Assembly: GCA_018402665.1 (NCBI GenBank)
Contig: JAGYIN010000005.1
Location: 62,001 to 126,000 of the forward strand
Reading direction: 5' to 3'
Length of the DNA: 64,000 nt
Origin: Schleiferiaceae bacterium
Lineage (GTDB): Bacteria; Bacteroidota; Bacteroidia; Flavobacteriales; Schleiferiaceae
The notes below the pieces were generated by a model that did no database searches, was not told the DNA's origin, and saw only the letters and a program-made list of their open reading frames with translations. How positions within the stretch are numbered: position 1 is the stretch's first letter; the number at the start of each line of letters is the position of its first letter. A program made the translations under genes and the position numbers. Below are positions 60,551 to 64,000 of the stretch, piece after piece.

Positions 60551-61428
60551 ACCAGTAAGTTGAAGCGGTCTGGATAGTCTGAGATAAGCCCGTCCACACC
60601 CATATCGACTAATTCTTGCATTTCTTCCAGATCATTGATAGTCCATGGGATAACCGCAATTTGTCTAAAGTGGCACCACGCGATGAGCTCTGGTGTTACT
60701 AGTTCGAAGTTGGGACTGTAGATGTCAACAGGAAAGCCTAGGTTGTCCATTTGTTTTCCAGGATCGGCAGTGTTTTCTACTAAGAGGCACAATTTTACTT
60801 GAAGAGCCGTTTTGCGAACCTCACGAAGTGCGCGAAGATCGAAGCTTTGAATACTTACTTTATTCAGTACATCCGCCTCAGGATAAGCTTCGTTTAATTC
60901 ATTGAGTGTTTCCACTACCAACGCAGCAAATTTCTTTGGCCCGGGATGGTACACATGATCTCCTTTGCGGTGCGATTTGATTTCAATATTGAAGTTGGGC
61001 CAGCGCAATCCCTTTTCGTCAATCATCGCAAACAACTCCTTGAGTAGCGGCTTGCTTATTGAAGCGAGTTGCTGTTCAGGAAAGTCGGGATGCCCCTTTG
61101 AACCGCAGTCAAATTGCAGAATACTGTCGTAGGTCATTTTATAGAGACTGTAGGTGCTGCCTTCTTTTGAGGTATCGTTTATCATGCAAATTTGCTCGTT
61201 TAGCCAGGGCTCATGCGAAATGATGAGTTGATCATCTGCAGTAACACAAAGGTCCAATTCCAGCGTGCTTACCTCAGGAATCTCTAACGCCTTTTCAAAT
61301 CCGAGCAATGAGTTTTCAGGAAAGAGTCCTCTTGCGCCGCGGTGTCCTTGCAAGTCAAGACTGCGTTCCGGGCGGGTACAATTCAATAGTAAAATGGAAC
61401 CGATCAGGACTAGGATAGAATGCTTCAT
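60544..61428 (-). CDS. Glycerophosphodiester phosphodiesterase family lipoprotein
   Basis: 294 residues, lipobox LLLNC (Cys17). GDPD motifs: LQGHRGARGLFPENSLLGFEKAL (His-Arg and the Glu of the HRGxxxxxPENT region), TLELDLCVTADDQLIISHEP (metal-binding Glu-Asp and His), and WTINDLEEMQELVDMGVDGLISDYPDRF at the end. It hydrolyses glycerophosphodiesters to glycerol 3-phosphate and an alcohol in the envelope. Confidence 0.93.
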   Translation of the reverse strand: MKHSILVLIGSILLLNCTRPERSLDLQGHRGARGLFPENSLLGFEKALEIPEVSTLELDLCVTADDQLIISHEPWLNEQICMINDTSKEGSTYSLYKMTYDSILQFDCGSKGHPDFPEQQLASISKPLLKELFAMIDEKGLRWPNFNIEIKSHRKGDHVYHPGPKKFAALVVETLNELNEAYPEADVLNKVSIQSFDLRALREVRKTALQVKLCLLVENTADPGKQMDNLGFPVDIYSPNFELVTPELIAWCHFRQIAVIPWTINDLEEMQELVDMGVDGLISDYPDRFNLLVY

Positions 61429-61477
61429 ATTGTGTACTTTGAGAACCTATTTGGTAAACCTCTAAAATACTGACCCC

Positions 61478-63595
61478 ATGCGACAAAAGGCACTACTAAG
61501 CCTTAGTTTTGTGGTCATTTTGACCCAATGTACTATGACTGATCAAAACCCTGCTGGCGAACCTTTGGCTAAATCGGTTCCATTCGAGATGACAGCACAC
61601 GGTGACACGCGTGTGGATGAATATTATTGGATGCGTGATCGTGAAAACCCTGAAGTGATTGACTACCTCAATGCTGAGAATGCATATCGAGAAAAGATCA
61701 TGAAGGCAACTGAGCCATTGCAGGAGCGGCTTTACGAGGAGATTGTGGGACGGATCAAAAAAGACGACAGTTCAGTTCCTTATGAGCTGGACGGTTTTTT
61801 CTACTATACCCGATTCAATGCAGACTCTGAATATCCCATATATTGCCGCAAAGAAGGCTCATTGGAGGCTGAGGAAGAAGTTCTTTTAGACGTCAACGAA
61901 TTGGCAAAAGGACACGACTACTATCAGGTCACGGGACTCAGTATGCACCCCAACAATCAGAAGATTTCGTTCGGTGTGGATACGGTGAGTAGACGAATTT
62001 ACACGCTCTACACAAAAGACCTCGTTACTGGAGCCATTGATCGTATTTCCGAAACTGAATGTACGGGTGGGTCAACGTGGAGTGCAGACGGCAACTTCCT
62101 TTTTTATACCGTAAAGGATTTAGAGACCTTGCGCAGTTGTCGAATCAAACGCTGGAATGCAGAAACATTCGCCCACAGTACGGTCTTCGAGGAGAAGGAC
62201 GAGACGTTCAGCACCTTCGTTTACAAGAGTAAAAGCAAGAAATACATTTTCATTGGCAGCGGCTCTACCATGGCCGATGAACACAGATTTATTCCAGCGG
62301 ATCAGCCTGAGGCAACCTTTGCGTTGATCCATCCGCGTACACGTGGATTGGAATATGGGTTAAGCCACTTTGGTGATCATTTTTACATTCGCACAAATGC
62401 GGATGGTGCGACGAATTTTAAATTGGTCCGTACACCCGTGACTGCACCGTCGATAGAAAACTGGGAAGATGTTATTCCACATCGCGAATCCACGTATCTC
62501 GAGGACATAGCACTTTTTAGCGATTACCTCGTTACGGAGGAGCGCTCCAACGGTTTAACGAACATTCGAATTCAACCTTGGGGTGGCGAACCTACCTATT
62601 TGCCATTCGAAGAAGAAACCTATACCGCCTATCTAGGTAATAATCCAGGCTTTGATCAAACGCATTTGCGCTTTGGATACACAAGCTTGACGACCCCGGG
62701 TAGTGTCATTGATTACGATTTTACGACCGGAGCAAAAACCGTTCAAAAAGAACAAGAAGTGGTGGGTGGTTATGATAAGTCACTTTACGAAACGAAACGA
62801 ATTTGGGCCACGGCTTTAGACGGAACGCAAGTGCCGATGTCTGTCGTGTATCGAAAAGATAAACTTCGTTCTGACGGTCCTAATCCCACCATGCTTTATG
62901 GATACGGAAGTTATGGTATCACCGTTGATCCGCAATTCTCTAGTGTCCGATTAAGCCTTCTAGACCGCGGTTTTGTTTACGTCATCGCCCACATTCGCGG
63001 ATCACAATACCTCGGCAGACCGTGGTATGAGAACGGTAAAATGTTTGATAAGATGAACACCTTTACGGATTTCATCAGTTGTGCGGAGACCCTTATCGAA
63101 CAGGGCTATGCTTCTCCAGAGACCTTAATGGCTTCTGGAGGAAGTGCCGGTGGCTTATTAATGGGAACAGTGGTAAATCTTCGTCCCGATCTTTTTAGAG
63201 GGGTGCTCGCAGCGGTGCCTTTTGTTGATGTAGTGACGACCATGTTGGATGAAACTATTCCGCTCACAACGGGGGAATATGACGAATGGGGCAATCCAAA
63301 TAATGAAGACAGCTACAACTACATGAAAAGTTACAGTCCATACGACAATGTAACCGCACAAGACTACCCGGCCATGCTCATTACCACCGGCTTGCACGAC
63401 AGTCAGGTACAGTATTGGGAGCCAGCTAAGTGGGTGGCGCGCTTGCGTAAATTAAGAACAAATAGGAGGGAACCTTTGCTGATGTATTGTAATATGGAAA
63501 CCGGTCATGGCGGTGCCTCAGGCCGTTTTGAAAGTTTAAAGGAGACTGCGATGGAATACGCCTTCTTCTTAGATTTGATGGGTATTAAGTCATGA
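61478..63595 (+). CDS. S9A oligopeptidase (PtrB-like) lipoprotein
   Basis: 705 residues. Lipobox ILTQC (Cys18) directs it to the envelope, unlike cytosolic PtrB. A seven-bladed propeller-like N-domain (about 60-420) precedes the hydrolase domain, where Ser556 lies in ASGGSAGGLLMG, Asp641 in LHDSQVQYWEPAKW and His677 in ETGHGGASG. It cleaves short peptides after basic or proline residues. Its stop overlaps gldA by 4 bases (ATGA). Confidence 0.93.
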   Translation: MRQKALLSLSFVVILTQCTMTDQNPAGEPLAKSVPFEMTAHGDTRVDEYYWMRDRENPEVIDYLNAENAYREKIMKATEPLQERLYEEIVGRIKKDDSSVPYELDGFFYYTRFNADSEYPIYCRKEGSLEAEEEVLLDVNELAKGHDYYQVTGLSMHPNNQKISFGVDTVSRRIYTLYTKDLVTGAIDRISETECTGGSTWSADGNFLFYTVKDLETLRSCRIKRWNAETFAHSTVFEEKDETFSTFVYKSKSKKYIFIGSGSTMADEHRFIPADQPEATFALIHPRTRGLEYGLSHFGDHFYIRTNADGATNFKLVRTPVTAPSIENWEDVIPHRESTYLEDIALFSDYLVTEERSNGLTNIRIQPWGGEPTYLPFEEETYTAYLGNNPGFDQTHLRFGYTSLTTPGSVIDYDFTTGAKTVQKEQEVVGGYDKSLYETKRIWATALDGTQVPMSVVYRKDKLRSDGPNPTMLYGYGSYGITVDPQFSSVRLSLLDRGFVYVIAHIRGSQYLGRPWYENGKMFDKMNTFTDFISCAETLIEQGYASPETLMASGGSAGGLLMGTVVNLRPDLFRGVLAAVPFVDVVTTMLDETIPLTTGEYDEWGNPNNEDSYNYMKSYSPYDNVTAQDYPAMLITTGLHDSQVQYWEPAKWVARLRKLRTNRREPLLMYCNMETGHGGASGRFESLKETAMEYAFFLDLMGIKS

Positions 63596-64000
63596 GCATA
63601 CGGCTAGAAAATATTTCGAAGAACTACGGTGCTCAAAAGGCGCTGAACGAAGTGACTTTGACCATTGAGAAAGGCCAAATTACAGGACTTTTAGGTCCCA
63701 ACGGTGCTGGGAAGAGTACCCTGATGAAAATCATTACTGGTGCAATCTTACCTACCTCTGGAACTGCTGTGGTGAATGGAGTAGATGTAGTTGCGTCGCC
63801 TCTTCAGGTGCAGCAGTCCTTAGGTTACTTGCCGGAACACAATCCACAATATCTCGAGCTTTATGTGCGCGAGTATTTGGAATATGTGGCCCAATTGTAC
63901 AAAGTTGATAAGAAACGAATCCCAACCGTGATTGAGCAAACAGTCTTAGGACCTGAACAGCATAAGAAAATTGGTTCTTTATCGAAGGGCTATAGACAGC
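63592..64000 (+). CDS. gldA: Gliding motility ABC transporter ATPase GldA (partial)
   Basis: 136 codons from the ATG at 63592 to the right edge. ABC ATPase with Walker A GLLGPNGAGKST and the signature LSKGYRQ at the window's end. LGYLPEHNPQYLELYVREYL is typical of flavobacterial GldA, which works with GldF and GldG. Translationally coupled to the oligopeptidase gene. Walker B and the rest lie outside the window. Confidence 0.88.
   Translation, partial: MSIRLENISKNYGAQKALNEVTLTIEKGQITGLLGPNGAGKSTLMKIITGAILPTSGTAVVNGVDVVASPLQVQQSLGYLPEHNPQYLELYVREYLEYVAQLYKVDKKRIPTVIEQTVLGPEQHKKIGSLSKGYRQ

Overview
The window comes from a bacterium of the phylum Bacteroidota, most likely a flavobacterial (Flavobacteriales-like) aerobe. 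The evidence is internal: gliding genes gldB, gldC and the start of gldA; several exported proteins with type IX secretion (T9SS) C-terminal sorting domains; two TonB-dependent receptors; a PorV/PorQ-type barrel; many short lipoproteins; a MraY with the Bacteroidota insertion; and promoters of the Bacteroidota type (-7 TAnnTTTG with a weak TTG about 20 bases upstream). No phage, insertion sequence or CRISPR array is visible, and most of the window looks like stable chromosomal core.

Region 1 (1-15817, minus strand) is a tightly packed eight-gene run of exported proteins. In transcription order it holds an endonuclease/exonuclease/phosphatase (EEP) nuclease with a T9SS tail, a large T9SS-type protein of unknown function, a two-OB-fold T9SS protein, an Ig-like lipoprotein, a TonB-dependent receptor, a PorV/PorQ-like barrel, a beta-propeller lipoprotein, and a giant lamin-tail/carbohydrate-binding-like repeat protein that runs off the left edge. 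Lamin-tail, OB-fold and EEP parts are those of a single ExeM-type extracellular nuclease, here spread over separate genes with a dedicated outer-membrane apparatus. This is my main candidate for an undescribed system.

Region 2 (15850-32105, minus strand) is a nearly complete division and cell wall (dcw) cluster: mraZ, rsmH, ftsL, ftsI, murE, mraY, murD, ftsW, murG, murC, ftsQ, ftsA, ftsZ, then a YqeY-type gene and a strong terminator. Most junctions overlap by 1 to 14 bases or are separated by a few bases. murF and ddl are absent. The control region at 32106-32337 holds two sets of 10-base-period TGGG repeats (MraZ-type boxes) and one perfect DnaA box.

Region 3 (32338-35131) has engB, gldC, gldB and nadE. 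Region 4 (35132-41990) is an N-glycan or glycopeptide degradation locus: a GH92 alpha-mannosidase, an aspartylglucosaminidase, a GH20 hexosaminidase and a CutC-family protein. Region 5 (42034-44303) holds a small lipoprotein, ribF and a membrane protein. It is followed by a non-coding tandem repeat region of four units of about 130 bases (44324-44848) and tRNA-Leu(UAG).

Region 6 (45080-59435) carries housekeeping and proteostasis genes: flavin reductase, a DUF3127 protein, aat, a lone Dpp/Opp-type permease, prc, tig, clpP, clpX, yebC, nth, bcp with an apparent frameshift, recA, and a highly expressed-looking TonB-dependent receptor. Region 7 (59507-64000) has a TPR lipoprotein, a glycerophosphodiester phosphodiesterase lipoprotein, an S9A oligopeptidase lipoprotein and the first 409 bases of gldA.
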